Assembly: GCA_018240565.1 (NCBI GenBank)
Contig: JAFEFO010000001.1
Span: 1-64,000 of the forward strand
Origin: Pseudomonadota bacterium
GTDB taxonomy: Bacteria > Pseudomonadota > Gammaproteobacteria > Xanthomonadales > Rhodanobacteraceae
Length of the DNA stretch: 64,000 bases
Reading direction: 5' to 3'
In this document: positions 43,625-53,572 of the stretch, in pieces
How the letters are laid out: every line of letters begins with the position of its first letter
How positions within the stretch are numbered: the first letter of the stretch is position 1
Notes under the pieces: model-generated
The model's database searches: none
What the model was told of the DNA's origin: nothing
Seen by the model: the letters and a program-made list of their open reading frames with translations, nothing else
Translations under genes and position numbers: made by a program

Positions 43625-45091
43625 TCACTCGAATCCATTCGCGAAGATGCGATCGCTCACATACACCGGGCTGCCGATGCGCCCGGGCGAGCCGTTGCCG
43701 GCGCCGCCGCTGGTATAGCCGCTGGCTTTGAGATAAAACGGCGTGCCGTTGACGTTGTAGGGCGCGGTGAATTGCCAACCGTTGGCAATGCGCGTCATCG
43801 TGCCGACCGCGCTGTAATTCACGCCGTTGCTCGAATACTGCAAGGTGGGCGCCTGCGCGAGTTCTGGCCCGCCGCCAGCGCGCGTCCAGGTCATGATGAC
43901 GCTGCTGCCGGACGCTTGTCCGGTGAGCTTGCTCGATACCGCATCGCCGCCGACGACACGCGCCATGTTTTGGCGCGATTGGCCGTTTGCCAGCGTAAAG
44001 TTGCCGATGGCGATGGTGTTGCCATCGGCCTGCGCGGCAAGGCCGTAGATGTAGCCGTTGGGGTGGGTCGAGTCGAGGCTGAAATGCAGATCGGCGAAAC
44101 CGCTGTCCAGCGTGCCATTGGCGTTCAAGCGCGCCAGCGCGTGGCGTGGCTGCCCGCCGAGAGTCTGGAACGTGCCGCCGATCAGCACCTTGCCGTTGGG
44201 CTGCAAGACAAAGGAATCGACGCAGCAATCCTGGTCGAGATCGCCGTAGCCCGCCACCAGACTGCCGTTGGCGCTCAGCTTGGAGACAGGGCGCGTGGAA
44301 GAGCTGTCGCTGGTCGGATAGGCATCGTTGACGTAGATGGAATCGTCCGGCCCCACGCTCATGCTGGTGATGAACGCCGTCGGCGTGCTGGCGGGAAACG
44401 TCGTATCCAGCACGCCGCTCGGGGAGAAGCGCGCCAGGTAAAAGTTGTACGTCGATCCCGAGCAATTGCCGATTTGCGCGAAGTAACCAGCGACGACAAT
44501 CGCGCCGTTGGATTGCAAGGCCACGCTGCTGGCCCGGGTGGAGCAGATTTGCGGATCGGGGAATGATCCGTCCAGCGCGCCGCTGCTGGTGAAGCGCGCC
44601 AGATGACCGCGCGAACTGGCGCCGGCTGCGGTGAAATCGCCGGCCACCAGCACCCGGCCGTCTGGCTGGATTGCGATCGACCACACGTTGTCGTTGAGAT
44701 TCGGATCGGCAAAACCCGTATCGAGCGAGCCATTGGCATTCAAGCGCGCCAGCGAGTGGTAGGCGCTCGCGCCGATCGCGGTGAAGCCGCCGCCGATCAG
44801 GATCTTGCCGTCTGGCTGCACGGCGACGGCTTTCACTTCGCCGTTGATGGGCGCCGTGGCAAAGCTCGTGTCCACCGAGCCATCGGCATTGAGCCGGGCA
44901 AGTCCGCTGGTCGGCGTGCTGCCGACCATCTGGAACACGCCGCCGATGAGGGTACGGCCGTCGGCCTGGATCGCCAGCGTGGTCGGCGAGCCGTTGGGCA
45001 GCGGGTTGTAGCCGTCGATACTCTGCGCGAGCGTGCTGGCCGTGGGGGCGAGCACGGCCAGCAGGGCCGCAAAAGTCCAAGCGTTACGCAT
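43625..45091 (-). CDS. Secreted delta-60-repeat protein ending IFANGFE
   Basis: A 488-aa exported protein: signal peptide (FAALLAVLAPTASTLAQ), then SIDGYNPLPNGSP and about eight delta-60 repeats (LAIQADGRTLIGGVFQMVG, VAVQPDGKILIGGGFTAIG, SLARLNANGSLDTGF). A beta-sandwich-like domain follows, and the protein ends with YVSDRIFANGFE exactly at the C-terminus. It is the cleanest example of the tag. Divergent from the kinase at 45251, with the shared 31-bp element 45 bp upstream. Confidence 0.9.
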   Translation of the reverse strand: MRNAWTFAALLAVLAPTASTLAQSIDGYNPLPNGSPTTLAIQADGRTLIGGVFQMVGSTPTSGLARLNADGSVDTSFATAPINGEVKAVAVQPDGKILIGGGFTAIGASAYHSLARLNANGSLDTGFADPNLNDNVWSIAIQPDGRVLVAGDFTAAGASSRGHLARFTSSGALDGSFPDPQICSTRASSVALQSNGAIVVAGYFAQIGNCSGSTYNFYLARFSPSGVLDTTFPASTPTAFITSMSVGPDDSIYVNDAYPTSDSSSTRPVSKLSANGSLVAGYGDLDQDCCVDSFVLQPNGKVLIGGTFQTLGGQPRHALARLNANGTLDSGFADLHFSLDSTHPNGYIYGLAAQADGNTIAIGNFTLANGQSRQNMARVVGGDAVSSKLTGQASGSSVIMTWTRAGGGPELAQAPTLQYSSNGVNYSAVGTMTRIANGWQFTAPYNVNGTPFYLKASGYTSGGAGNGSPGRIGSPVYVSDRIFANGFE

Positions 45092-45135
45092 TATCCACCT
45101 CGATGGGCGTCGCGGAATGCGGCGCTGTTCCGGGG

Positions 45136-45166
45136 GTTACGTCATCCGGGGCGGGTTACTGACACG
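45136..45166 (-). promoter_or_regulatory. Shared 31-bp upstream element, copy B
   Basis: Counterpart of 42381-42411 with only three substitutions and nearly the same distance (45 bp) to the delta-60 start codon at 45091. Conservation exceeds that of the surrounding leaders, which supports a binding site rather than recent duplication of the whole region. Confidence 0.6.
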
Positions 45167-45184
45167 CGCTTGCACCAATCCGCC

Positions 45185-45213
45185 TTGTATCCCCGCCGGG
45201 CGCCGCCTATAGT
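45185..45213 (+). promoter_or_regulatory. Sigma-70-like promoter of the orphan kinase gene
   Basis: TTGTAT (45185-45190), a 17-bp GC-rich spacer, TATAGT (45208-45213). The predicted start near 45220 gives an about 30-nt leader to the GTG at 45251. Confidence 0.6.
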
Positions 45214-45250
45214 CGAATCATCGGGGGGTACGCTGGGCGGAGGCGGGGGC

Positions 45251-48200
45251 GTGAACACGGAACGCTGGCTGCGCGCGGGGGATATCTTCGACCGCATTTT
45301 TGCGGCGCCCCGCGACGAGCGTGCCGGGTTGCTGGAACAGTTGTGCAACGACGACCCGGAGCTCAAGCCGATCGTCGCCTCGATGCTCGACGCCGAAGAG
45401 GCGCCGTTGACGTTCGAGCATGCCGATGCGGCCGTGCAACGCGAGCGCATGCAGGCGACGACGAGCGCGCCGCCCGACACCGACGGCGAAACCGCGCCGC
45501 TGCGGGTCGGGCCTTGGCGCCTGGTCGAGAAGATCGGCGACGGCGGCATGGGCGTGGTCTGGATGGCCGAGCGCGCGGATGGCCAGTTCGAGCAGCGCGC
45601 GGCGCTCAAGCTCATCAAGCGCGGCATGGATTCGGACGCGGTGCTGGCGCGCTTCCTGCGCGAACGGCAGATCCTGGCGCGCCTGCAGCATCCGAACATC
45701 GCGCACCTGCTCGACGGTGGCATCGCCGCCGACGGGCGGCCGTATTTCGCGATGGAATACGTCGATGGCTTGCCGCTGATCCAGTATTGCCACGTAAAAC
45801 ACTTGGCGGTGGCACAGCGCATCGAGCTGTTCCTGGACATGTGCGCGGCCGTGGAATTCGCGCACCAGCACCATGTCGTGCATCGTGACCTGAAGCCGTC
45901 CAACGTGCTGGTCACGCCCGCCGGCGAGATCAAGTTGCTGGATTTCGGCATCGCCAAGGTGCTGGTGGACAGCGCACCAGGCGATTCGACGCTGACCCAG
46001 GCACGGCGCGAGCGGCCGATGACGCCGGCCTATGCGGCGCCGGAACAGTTCAACGGCGGCATGATCACCAAGGCGACCGATATTTATGCGCTGGGCTGCG
46101 TGCTGTACCAGTTGCTGACCGACAAGTACGCCTACGACTTCCGCGGTGCGAAACGACCGGAGGACATGCGCCGCATCATCGAGGCGAGCGATCCGACGCC
46201 GCCCAGCCGCCTGAAGCTCAGCGCGCCGCCGGTGCCGTCGCGGCACCTGCGCGGTGACCTGGACACCATCGTGTTGGCCGCGCTCAAGCACGATCCGCAG
46301 CGACGCTATCCTTCGGTCGCCGCGCTCGCCGAGGATCTGCGCAATTACCTTGCCGGCAAGCCGATTTCGGCGCGGCGCGATCATCTGGTTTATCGCGGCT
46401 ACAAGTTCCTGCGCCGACATCGTGTCGGTGCGTTCGCCACCGCCGCGGTGCTGTTGATGGCGGCGATAGCGCTGTCGCAGGCGTTGCGCGAACGCATGCC
46501 ATTCGGACCGCCCGCGCCGGGGTCCGCGGTGGCGATCGTGGACTTCAACAATCTGTCGCAACGCAGTGATAACGCGTGGCTGGCACCGGCTCTGGCCGAG
46601 ATGCTGGCCACGCAACTGGCGCAAGGCGGCCGCTTGCATGCGCTCCCGGATGAGCTGGTGCGTCCTGCGCGCGCCGGACTCGCCGCGCCGCTGGCGGGCG
46701 GCTATGCGCCGAAAAGCCTGGCGCTGTTGCGCAAGCGCCTGGGCAGCGAGTACGTGCTCAGTGGCAGTTACCTGGTTTCGCCCGGAGCCGGCGAAGAAAG
46801 GCTTCACCTGGACCTGGCCTTGCAGGACGCACGCAGTGGCGCTGCGCTCGCCGTGGTCACCGAGTCGGGCACGCTGGCGGATCTGCCGGAGCTGGTGCGC
46901 AATGCCGGCGATGCCCTGCGCGGCAAGTTGGGCTTTGCCACAGTTTCCGGCGAGGCTCGCAATCAGGTCGAACGGGCGCAACCGCCCAATACCGATGTGG
47001 CGAGGTTCATGGGCCAGGCGCTGGATGCCTTGCACCGGAGCGATCCGGCGAAGGCGCGCGACGCACTGCTGCAGGTCGTGGTGCTGGCGCCGGGGTACGC
47101 GCCAGCCTATGAATTGCTGGCACGCGCCTGGGAAGACCTGGGCTATGACGCCAAGGCGCACGCTGCGGCGCAGAACGCGCTTGCGTACAGCGACGGTTTG
47201 CCACCGCAACAGCGCTTGCGCATCGAGCGCGAGGTCGCGGTGCAGGATGCGGATTGGGACAAGGCCCTGGCACTGGATCGGCAAGTGCTCGACGGCGATC
47301 CGCGCAATCCGGAATCGTTCCTGGTGATGATCGGGGACTTGTTGCGTGCGGGAAAAACCGACGCCGCCGGGGAAACGCTCGACGAACTGCGCAAGTTGCC
47401 GGGCGTGGCGACGGATCCGCGCATCGAGCTCGCGGCGGCAAGGATTGCCGGGGCGCGCACTGATCCGCAAGCGCAGCTTCGGCATGCCGAACGCGCCCTG
47501 CAACTGGCGCAGGCCCGCGACGAACAGGCGCAAGTGACCCAGGCGACGTATGAGACCGGCAAGGCGTATTACTCCCTTGGCGACAACGTGCGTGCACAGT
47601 CCGCACTCAAAGCCGCGTTGCAACACAGCCAACGCATCGACAATCCGCGCCTTGAAGCCAACGCGCAGGTCATGCTCGGACTGCTGAATTTCCGATTGAA
47701 CCAGCCGCAGGCGGCGACTGACGACTACGAGGCCGCGCTGGACATCTACCAGCGCATCGGCGACCAGCGCGGACGCGCGACGGTCTACGACAACCTGATG
47801 TTGGTGCTGTGGCATCGCGGCGACCACGACGCGGCGCAGGCGGCGTCACGCAATTCGCTGGAGATCGGGCGCGCGACCGGCGATCTGGAGCGTCAGGGCA
47901 GCGCATTGAGCGCGCTGGCGTACATGCAGATGGACGACGGCCTGAGCGATGCAGTACTGGACGAGTTCCGTGAGGCGATCTCCTTGCTCAGGAATTCAGG
48001 TTCGACCTACCAGTACAGTTTTGCCCTGAAGAACTACAGCGAGGGCCTGGCCGTGCGCGGCGAGCTGGCGCAGGCACGCGAGGTTTGTGCGCAAGCCCTT
48101 GGCGAAGCGGAAAAGGTTTCCGATTCATCCATCCGCATCAGTGTCGGATTCCAGTGCGCCAGTCTGGCCTTGAGCGCGGGTCATATCGACCAGGCGCGCG

Positions 48201-48772
48201 CAGGCCTGCAAAAAGTGCAGCAGTTCGCCGCGACGCTGCACGACGACAAGACGCTGGGCGATGTCGAAGTCGTCAACGCGCAGATGGACATGGCCGACGC
48301 GCGCTGGGCACAGGCGCGCGACCGGCTCAATGATGCGATAGGGAAATTTGTGCGGAACGACGCGGTAACGGCGGAAGCCAATGCCCAGGCACTGTTGGCG
48401 CTGTGCTACGAATCCTTGCATCAGGCGCCGGAACGCGACAAGGCATTGGCGCGCGCCGACGCGCTGCGCAGCCGGATCACGATTGCGTTGCAGGCATTTG
48501 ACGTGGAAGTTGCCACCCTGCGCGTGCGCGGTGCCATGGCCAATGGCAAGAATGCCGTCGATCGACTGCTGGCCGCTGCGTCTCGCGCCGAGAAGCGGCA
48601 ATGGATCGCCAAGGTGCTGGAAGCGCAACTCGCCGCGGTGCAGTTGCTGGAGCGCAACAAGGAAACCGCGGCCGCCGCCGCCTTGCGCAAACAGGCGCAA
48701 ACCCGAGCGCGAGCGCTCGGGTTTGGCTGGATCCTGACGCGCCTGCAGGCTTCCGCTGCGCCGCCGGCTTGA
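45251..48772 (+). CDS. Membrane Ser/Thr protein kinase with TolB-like and TPR regions (orphan)
   Basis: A 1173-aa kinase. The N-terminus (RWLRAGDIFDRIFAAPRDER) parallels that of the kinase at 37867. The catalytic domain has GDGGMG (96-101), Lys120, HRDLKPSN and DFG, intact. After a TM helix (about 400-420, FATAAVLLMAAIALSQAL) comes a TolB-like segment (AVAIVDFNNLSQRSDNAWLA to YVLSGSYL), then TPRs. GTG 45251 follows a GGGCGGAGG-rich leader; a long upstream in-frame extension over the divergent gene is rejected. No ECF sigma gene adjoins it, unlike the other kinase. Confidence 0.92.
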   Translation: MNTERWLRAGDIFDRIFAAPRDERAGLLEQLCNDDPELKPIVASMLDAEEAPLTFEHADAAVQRERMQATTSAPPDTDGETAPLRVGPWRLVEKIGDGGMGVVWMAERADGQFEQRAALKLIKRGMDSDAVLARFLRERQILARLQHPNIAHLLDGGIAADGRPYFAMEYVDGLPLIQYCHVKHLAVAQRIELFLDMCAAVEFAHQHHVVHRDLKPSNVLVTPAGEIKLLDFGIAKVLVDSAPGDSTLTQARRERPMTPAYAAPEQFNGGMITKATDIYALGCVLYQLLTDKYAYDFRGAKRPEDMRRIIEASDPTPPSRLKLSAPPVPSRHLRGDLDTIVLAALKHDPQRRYPSVAALAEDLRNYLAGKPISARRDHLVYRGYKFLRRHRVGAFATAAVLLMAAIALSQALRERMPFGPPAPGSAVAIVDFNNLSQRSDNAWLAPALAEMLATQLAQGGRLHALPDELVRPARAGLAAPLAGGYAPKSLALLRKRLGSEYVLSGSYLVSPGAGEERLHLDLALQDARSGAALAVVTESGTLADLPELVRNAGDALRGKLGFATVSGEARNQVERAQPPNTDVARFMGQALDALHRSDPAKARDALLQVVVLAPGYAPAYELLARAWEDLGYDAKAHAAAQNALAYSDGLPPQQRLRIEREVAVQDADWDKALALDRQVLDGDPRNPESFLVMIGDLLRAGKTDAAGETLDELRKLPGVATDPRIELAAARIAGARTDPQAQLRHAERALQLAQARDEQAQVTQATYETGKAYYSLGDNVRAQSALKAALQHSQRIDNPRLEANAQVMLGLLNFRLNQPQAATDDYEAALDIYQRIGDQRGRATVYDNLMLVLWHRGDHDAAQAASRNSLEIGRATGDLERQGSALSALAYMQMDDGLSDAVLDEFREAISLLRNSGSTYQYSFALKNYSEGLAVRGELAQAREVCAQALGEAEKVSDSSIRISVGFQCASLALSAGHIDQARAGLQKVQQFAATLHDDKTLGDVEVVNAQMDMADARWAQARDRLNDAIGKFVRNDAVTAEANAQALLALCYESLHQAPERDKALARADALRSRITIALQAFDVEVATLRVRGAMANGKNAVDRLLAAASRAEKRQWIAKVLEAQLAAVQLLERNKETAAAAALRKQAQTRARALGFGWILTRLQASAAPPA
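48698..48725 (+). terminator. Hairpin inside the 3' end of the kinase gene
   Basis: CAAACCCGAGCGC (48698-48710), 2 nt, GCGCTCGGGTTTG (48713-48725): a perfect 13-bp inverted repeat that is still coding, about 48 bp before the stop. It may act as the terminator for this gene, since only 20 bp separate the stop from the convergent gene. Confidence 0.5.
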
Positions 48773-48792
48773 GCTGTCTTGCAGTTGCCGCC

Positions 48793-49101
48793 CTATTTGC
48801 GCGTCGGGGCTGCGGATCGCTGGATCAGATCTGCGGCGTCGTTCTGCATCTTGAGGCCAGCGACGCGCAGCTTGTCGGCATGCGCGCCGGCACCTGCACG
48901 TTCGGCCGCATCCAGGAACGAGGCTGCGACCGCCAACAAGGCGCCGGCTTTCGCTTCCGCCGCGGCGTTGGCCGAAAAGCTGGTTGCGTCGAAGGTCAGG
49001 CGGACCGACGGTGTGGACGCTTGTAGCATGGCATCGGGCGGGATCTTTCTGCTGCCCGGGTCGCCCGCTGTGTTGAAGATCCAGGTGAAGGTTTCGCTCA
49101 C
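48793..49101 (-). CDS. Small hypothetical protein
   Basis: A 102-aa protein, GTG start at 49101 with AGGAGG 6 nt upstream. Composition is Ala-rich: FTWIFNTAGDPGSRKIPPDAM, then a long helical segment (NAAAEAKAGALLAVAASFLDAAERAG). There is no signal peptide. The FTWIF start and helix suggest a small soluble helical protein. No family recognised. It is convergent with the kinase and in the same direction as the amidohydrolase 129 bp upstream. Confidence 0.7.
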   Translation of the reverse strand: MSETFTWIFNTAGDPGSRKIPPDAMLQASTPSVRLTFDATSFSANAAAEAKAGALLAVAASFLDAAERAGAGAHADKLRVAGLKMQNDAADLIQRSAAPTRK

Positions 49102-49230
49102 GGCATTCCTCCTCGTTGATTGAAGCATCGAATCGACGGGATGCCATAGGCAACCCGACCCCAATGAGTCTTTCGGAAAAAGCGGGTCGCGATTACATCG
49201 ATTCCTGTTTTTTGTGCCGCGATCGGACGA

Positions 49231-50601
49231 TCAATTGTCCAGCGCCGTTTCCACCGGCTTGCCGCCCGCCTCGTAGACCACGCCCGCCTTCATCACGAAA
49301 TCGACCTTTTGCATCAGTTTGATGTCGTCGAGCGGGTTGCCGGGCACGGCGACGACGTCCGCAAATTTGCCCGCCTCGATGCTGCCGAAGTCCTTGTCGT
49401 GCTTGAGCAGTTGCGCGGCGTGCAGGGTGGCGGCCTGGATCGTGAACATCGGCGGCATGCCGGCCTCAACCATGTATTCGAATTCCCTGGCGTTCTCGCC
49501 GTGCGGATACACGCCCGCATCGGTGCCGAAGGCGATCTTGACCCCGGCCTTGTAGGCCTTGCCGGCAGTGCCCATGATGATCGGGCCGACTTCCAGCGCC
49601 TTGCGCGCGACCTGTGGCGGGTACCAGCCTTCCTTGGCCTTGCCCATCACGAACTGGCCGGCGATGATGGTTGGCACGTACCAGGTGCCGTGTTCCTTCA
49701 TCAGTTTCATGTCCTCGTCGTTCATGAAGGTGCCGTGTTCGATCGAATCCACGCCACCGACGATAGCGCGGCGGATGCCTTCCGCGCCGTGCGCGTGCGC
49801 GGCCACGGTGAAGCCGTAATCGTGCGCGGCGGCGACGACGGCCTGGATTTCCGCAATCGTCATCTGCGGATTGTCGGCGCTGGAAGATTCATCGAGCACG
49901 CCGCCCGAGGGCATGATCTTGATCAGGTCGGCGCCGTCCTTGTAGTGCTGGCGCACGGCCTTCCAGGCGTCCTCGGGCGAATTGATGATGCCGTCTTTCG
50001 GCGTGGGATCGCCTTGCAGGTCCCAGCGGTAGCCGTCGGTCGGATCGGCATGGCCGCCCGTGGTGCCGATGAACTGGCCGGCGCTGAAGATGCGCGGGCC
50101 GGGCACCAGGCCTTTGTTCACGGCATTGCGCAGCGCGATCGATTCATTGTTGCTGTCGCCGACATTGCGCACCGTGGTGAAACCGGCGAGCAGGGTGCGG
50201 CGGGCGTAGACCGTGCTTTCGATGGCGTAGTCGGCCGGATTCAGGCGGAACTGGTCGCTGTAGCTGGATTTGCTCATCTGGCTGGTCAGGTGCGTGTGCG
50301 AGTCGATCAGGCCCGGCATGCAGGTGCGATCCGGCATCGGGTAGTAGCGCAAGGAAGCGCGGGAGTTCGGCGCAGGCATGTAAGCCTTTGTATCCACCTT
50401 TCCCGAAACGACTTTTTCGATGCGATCGCCGCGGGCGACGATCGTGGTTTCACCCAGCAGTTTCCCGTGCACGACATCGACGAAATGCCCGCATTCGACG
50501 ATGACCACCTGTTCGCTGTGCGCATCGGGGCTCGTTTCGGCGGCGGTCGATGAGGCAACAAACAGTGCCGTGACGGCAGCGGCAAGCGGTGCAATGCGCA
50601 T
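49231..50601 (-). CDS. Exported amidohydrolase (prolidase/imidazolonepropionase-like)
   Basis: A 456-aa metal-dependent hydrolase of the COG1228 amidohydrolase group, with a signal peptide ([17 protein letters not shown]). Metal-site motifs: [20 protein letters not shown] (probable carboxylated Lys), [18 protein letters not shown] and [11 protein letters not shown]. Family members hydrolyse Xaa-Pro or N-acyl dipeptides; the exact substrate is not predictable. AAGGGAGG upstream of ATG 50601 fixes the start. Divergent from leuS, 109 bp apart. Confidence 0.92.
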   Translation of the reverse strand: MRIAPLAAAVTALFVASSTAAETSPDAHSEQVVIVECGHFVDVVHGKLLGETTIVARGDRIEKVVSGKVDTKAYMPAPNSRASLRYYPMPDRTCMPGLIDSHTHLTSQMSKSSYSDQFRLNPADYAIESTVYARRTLLAGFTTVRNVGDSNNESIALRNAVNKGLVPGPRIFSAGQFIGTTGGHADPTDGYRWDLQGDPTPKDGIINSPEDAWKAVRQHYKDGADLIKIMPSGGVLDESSSADNPQMTIAEIQAVVAAAHDYGFTVAAHAHGAEGIRRAIVGGVDSIEHGTFMNDEDMKLMKEHGTWYVPTIIAGQFVMGKAKEGWYPPQVARKALEVGPIIMGTAGKAYKAGVKIAFGTDAGVYPHGENAREFEYMVEAGMPPMFTIQAATLHAAQLLKHDKDFGSIEAGKFADVVAVPGNPLDDIKLMQKVDFVMKAGVVYEAGGKPVETALDN

Positions 50602-50710
50602 GGAAATCCTCCCTTGATGATCGGCGCAGCATAACGCGTCGGGGTTGGCGGATATGCTGCGCTGCGGTAGGCTGCGCGCAAATCCCGATAAAAGCCGGCG
50701 CGACCGGCGC

Positions 50711-53434
50711 ATGCAGGCCCCGATGGACGCAATCTACGACTTCAAGGCGGTGGAAGCCGCCGCGCAAAAGCACTGGAACGACACCCGCGCATTCGTGGCG
50801 AAGGAAGATGCCGCGCGTCCGAAATTTTATTGCCTGTCGATGCTGCCGTACCCTTCCGGCGCTTTGCACATGGGCCATGTGCGCAACTACACCATCGGCG
50901 ACGTGATCAGCCGCTACCAGCGCATGCTCGGCAAGAATGTATTGCAGCCGATGGGCTGGGACGCGTTCGGTCTGCCGGCGGAAAACGCCGCGATCAAGAA
51001 CAACACCGCGCCGGCAAAGTGGACCTATTCGAACATCGAGCACATGCGGGCGCAGTTGCAGCAGATGGGCTACGCGATCGACTGGTCGCGCGAGTTCGCC
51101 ACCTGCAAGCCCGATTACTACGTGCACGAGCAGCGCATGTTTGTGCGCCTGTTCAAGAAGGGCCTGGCGTATCGCAAGCAGTCCGTCGTCAACTGGGATC
51201 CGGTCGACCAGACCGTGCTCGCCAACGAGCAGGTCATCGACGGCCGCGGCTGGCGCACCGGTGCGCTGGTCGAGAAGCGCGAGATCCCGCAGTGGTTCCT
51301 CAAGATCACCGACTACGCCGACGAACTGCTCGATGGCCTGGACAAGCTGCCGGGCTGGCCGGACGCGGTCAAGACCATGCAGCGCAACTGGATCGGGCGT
51401 TCGGAAGGACTCGAAATCGACTTCGCCATCGACGGCCAGCCTGATGCGGTGCGCGTGTTCACCACGCGACCGGATACGCTGATGGGCGCCACCTTCCTGT
51501 GCCTGGCGGCCGAGCATCCGCTCGCGCTCAAGGCCGCGTCCACCAATCCACAAATCCAGCAGTTCATTGACACGTGCCGCCACGGCGGTGTCGCCGAAGC
51601 GGATCTGGAAACCCAGGAAAAGAAGGGCATCGAAACCGGCTTCCACGCGATTCATCCGATCACCGGCGAAAAACTGCCGGTGTGGATCGCCAACTTCGTG
51701 CTGTGGGGCTACGGCACCGGTGCACTGATGGCAGTGCCGGGTCACGACGAGCGCGATTGGGAATTCGCGACCAAGTATGACCTGTTCATCAAGATGGTGA
51801 TCGTCAGCGATCCGGTGCGCGAGGCGATCCGCGAAGTCGGCCGTGACGCGGCGAACAACACCGACGCCATGACGGCGGCCCTGGGCGAGGGCCGGCCGAT
51901 CGACGTGGTCGAGGCGCCGGCGGCGTTGTCGATGATCGAGGCGTTCGAACGTAGCATCGTCGAGGACGGTGCGTACACGGAACACGGCACGCTGGTGAAT
52001 TCCGGCGAGTTCGACGGGCTGGATTATCGCGGCGCGTTCGATGCCATCGCCGCGCGCCTGGTCGAGCAGGGCCGCGCCACGCGCAAGGTCAATTTCCGTC
52101 TGCGCGACTGGGGCGTGTCGCGGCAGCGTTACTGGGGCTGCCCGATTCCGATCATCTATTGTCCGAAGTGCGACGCCGTGCCGGTGCCCGAAGATCAATT
52201 GCCGGTCGTTCTGCCCGAAAACGTGCAGTTCATGGGCGTGCAATCGCCGATCAAGGCCGATCCGAACTGGCGCAAGTGCACGTGTCCGCAATGCGGCGGC
52301 CCGGCGGAGCGCGAGACCGATACCTTCGACACGTTCATGGAATCGAGCTGGTACTACGCGCGCTACACCAGCCCCGGCGCCGCGGACATGGTCGATGCGC
52401 GCGCGAACTACTGGCTGCCGGTGGACCAGTACATCGGCGGCATCGAGCACGCGATCCTGCATCTGCTGTACTTTCGTTTCTTCCACAAGCTGATGCGCGA
52501 TGTCGGCATGGTGACGTCGAACGAGCCGGCGACGAACCTGCTGTGCCAGGGCATGGTGATCGCCGAGACGTTCTATCGCGAGGCAGAGAACGGCAATCGC
52601 GAGTGGTTCAACCCCGCCGACGTGGACATGCAGCGCGACGAGCGCGCGCGCGTGACCGGCGCGACGCTGCGTTTCGACGGCAAGCCGGTTGCCATCGGCG
52701 GCATCGAGAAGATGTCCAAGTCCAAGAACAACGGCGTCGATCCGCGCGCGATGGTGGACAAATACGGCGCCGACACCGTGCGCCTGTTCTCGATGTTCGC
52801 CGCGCCGCCGGAGAAATCGCTGGAATGGAATGAGGCCGGCGTGGAAGGCATGGCGCGTTTCCTGCGCCGCCTGTGGCGCGACACGCAGGCGCATGTCGCA
52901 CAGCCGGATCATCCCGCTGTGGACGCGGCGAAATTGAATGCCGCGCAGAAATCCCTGCGCCGGCAGATCCACGAGACCATCGCCAAGATCGGCGACGACT
53001 ATGGCCGGCGCCTGTCGTTCAACACCGCCATAGCATCCGCAATGGAATTGCTCAATGCGGTCGGCAAGTTCGATGACCTGAGCGACCAGGGCCGCGCGGT
53101 ACGCCACGAGGCCTTCGAGACCCTGGTGCTGGTGCTCAATCCGATCACGCCGCACGTCTGCCATGCCTTGTGGCAGGCGCTGGGTCACCGCGAAAACTTC
53201 ATCGACGTGCCATGGCCGAAGGCCGATCCAGCGGCGTTGGTCAAGGCGGATGTGACGCTCGCGGTGCAGGTCAACGGCAAGTTGCGTGGCACGATCGAAG
53301 TCGCGGTCGATGCGGGGGGCGAAGTGATCGAACAGGCTGCGCTGGGCAACGCGGAGGTGGCAAAGTTCGTTGCCGGCGCAACGCCGAAGAAAATCGTCAT
53401 CGTACCGGGCAAGATTGTGAACATTGTCATTTGA
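50711..53434 (+). CDS. leuS: Leucyl-tRNA synthetase
   Basis: A 907-aa class I aminoacyl-tRNA synthetase that charges tRNA-Leu. The HIGH motif appears as HMGH (53-56) in [25 protein letters not shown] near residue 668, and the CP1 editing domain contains the [13 protein letters not shown] segment and [18 protein letters not shown] 50711 ([11 protein letters not shown]) is preferred; ATG 50723 is possible and further upstream codons are not conserved. Heads the leuS-lptE-holA-nadD cluster. Confidence 0.97.
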   Translation: MQAPMDAIYDFKAVEAAAQKHWNDTRAFVAKEDAARPKFYCLSMLPYPSGALHMGHVRNYTIGDVISRYQRMLGKNVLQPMGWDAFGLPAENAAIKNNTAPAKWTYSNIEHMRAQLQQMGYAIDWSREFATCKPDYYVHEQRMFVRLFKKGLAYRKQSVVNWDPVDQTVLANEQVIDGRGWRTGALVEKREIPQWFLKITDYADELLDGLDKLPGWPDAVKTMQRNWIGRSEGLEIDFAIDGQPDAVRVFTTRPDTLMGATFLCLAAEHPLALKAASTNPQIQQFIDTCRHGGVAEADLETQEKKGIETGFHAIHPITGEKLPVWIANFVLWGYGTGALMAVPGHDERDWEFATKYDLFIKMVIVSDPVREAIREVGRDAANNTDAMTAALGEGRPIDVVEAPAALSMIEAFERSIVEDGAYTEHGTLVNSGEFDGLDYRGAFDAIAARLVEQGRATRKVNFRLRDWGVSRQRYWGCPIPIIYCPKCDAVPVPEDQLPVVLPENVQFMGVQSPIKADPNWRKCTCPQCGGPAERETDTFDTFMESSWYYARYTSPGAADMVDARANYWLPVDQYIGGIEHAILHLLYFRFFHKLMRDVGMVTSNEPATNLLCQGMVIAETFYREAENGNREWFNPADVDMQRDERARVTGATLRFDGKPVAIGGIEKMSKSKNNGVDPRAMVDKYGADTVRLFSMFAAPPEKSLEWNEAGVEGMARFLRRLWRDTQAHVAQPDHPAVDAAKLNAAQKSLRRQIHETIAKIGDDYGRRLSFNTAIASAMELLNAVGKFDDLSDQGRAVRHEAFETLVLVLNPITPHVCHALWQALGHRENFIDVPWPKADPAALVKADVTLAVQVNGKLRGTIEVAVDAGGEVIEQAALGNAEVAKFVAGATPKKIVIVPGKIVNIVI

Positions 53435-53448
53435 AATGAGCCAATGTT

Positions 53449-53535
53449 CGTCATTCCGGCGAAAGCCGGAATCCAGCTCCTGTTTTTGTGGCATCCTTCC
53501 TCGTGGATTCCGGCCAATCCATGGCCGGAATGACG
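53449..53535. repeat. Intergenic inverted repeat element, copy 2
   Basis: An 87-bp unit from CGTCATTCCGGC to GCCGGAATGACG, each end a hairpin (CCGGCGAAAGCCGG; CCGGCCAATCCATGGCCGG) around a core. Sits between leuS and lptE. Confidence 0.85.
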
Positions 53536-53572
53536 ATACTCCGTATAACTCTCCGCAGGAATAGCCTAACCC

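Noticed and set aside
44603..45250. 216-codon N-terminal extension of the orphan kinase
   Set aside because: It overlaps the divergent delta-60 gene and its promoter; the family N-terminus starts at GTG 45251.
45218..47827. 869-codon minus-strand frame
   Set aside because: Antisense to the kinase domain and TPR region at 45251-48772; no recognisable domain.
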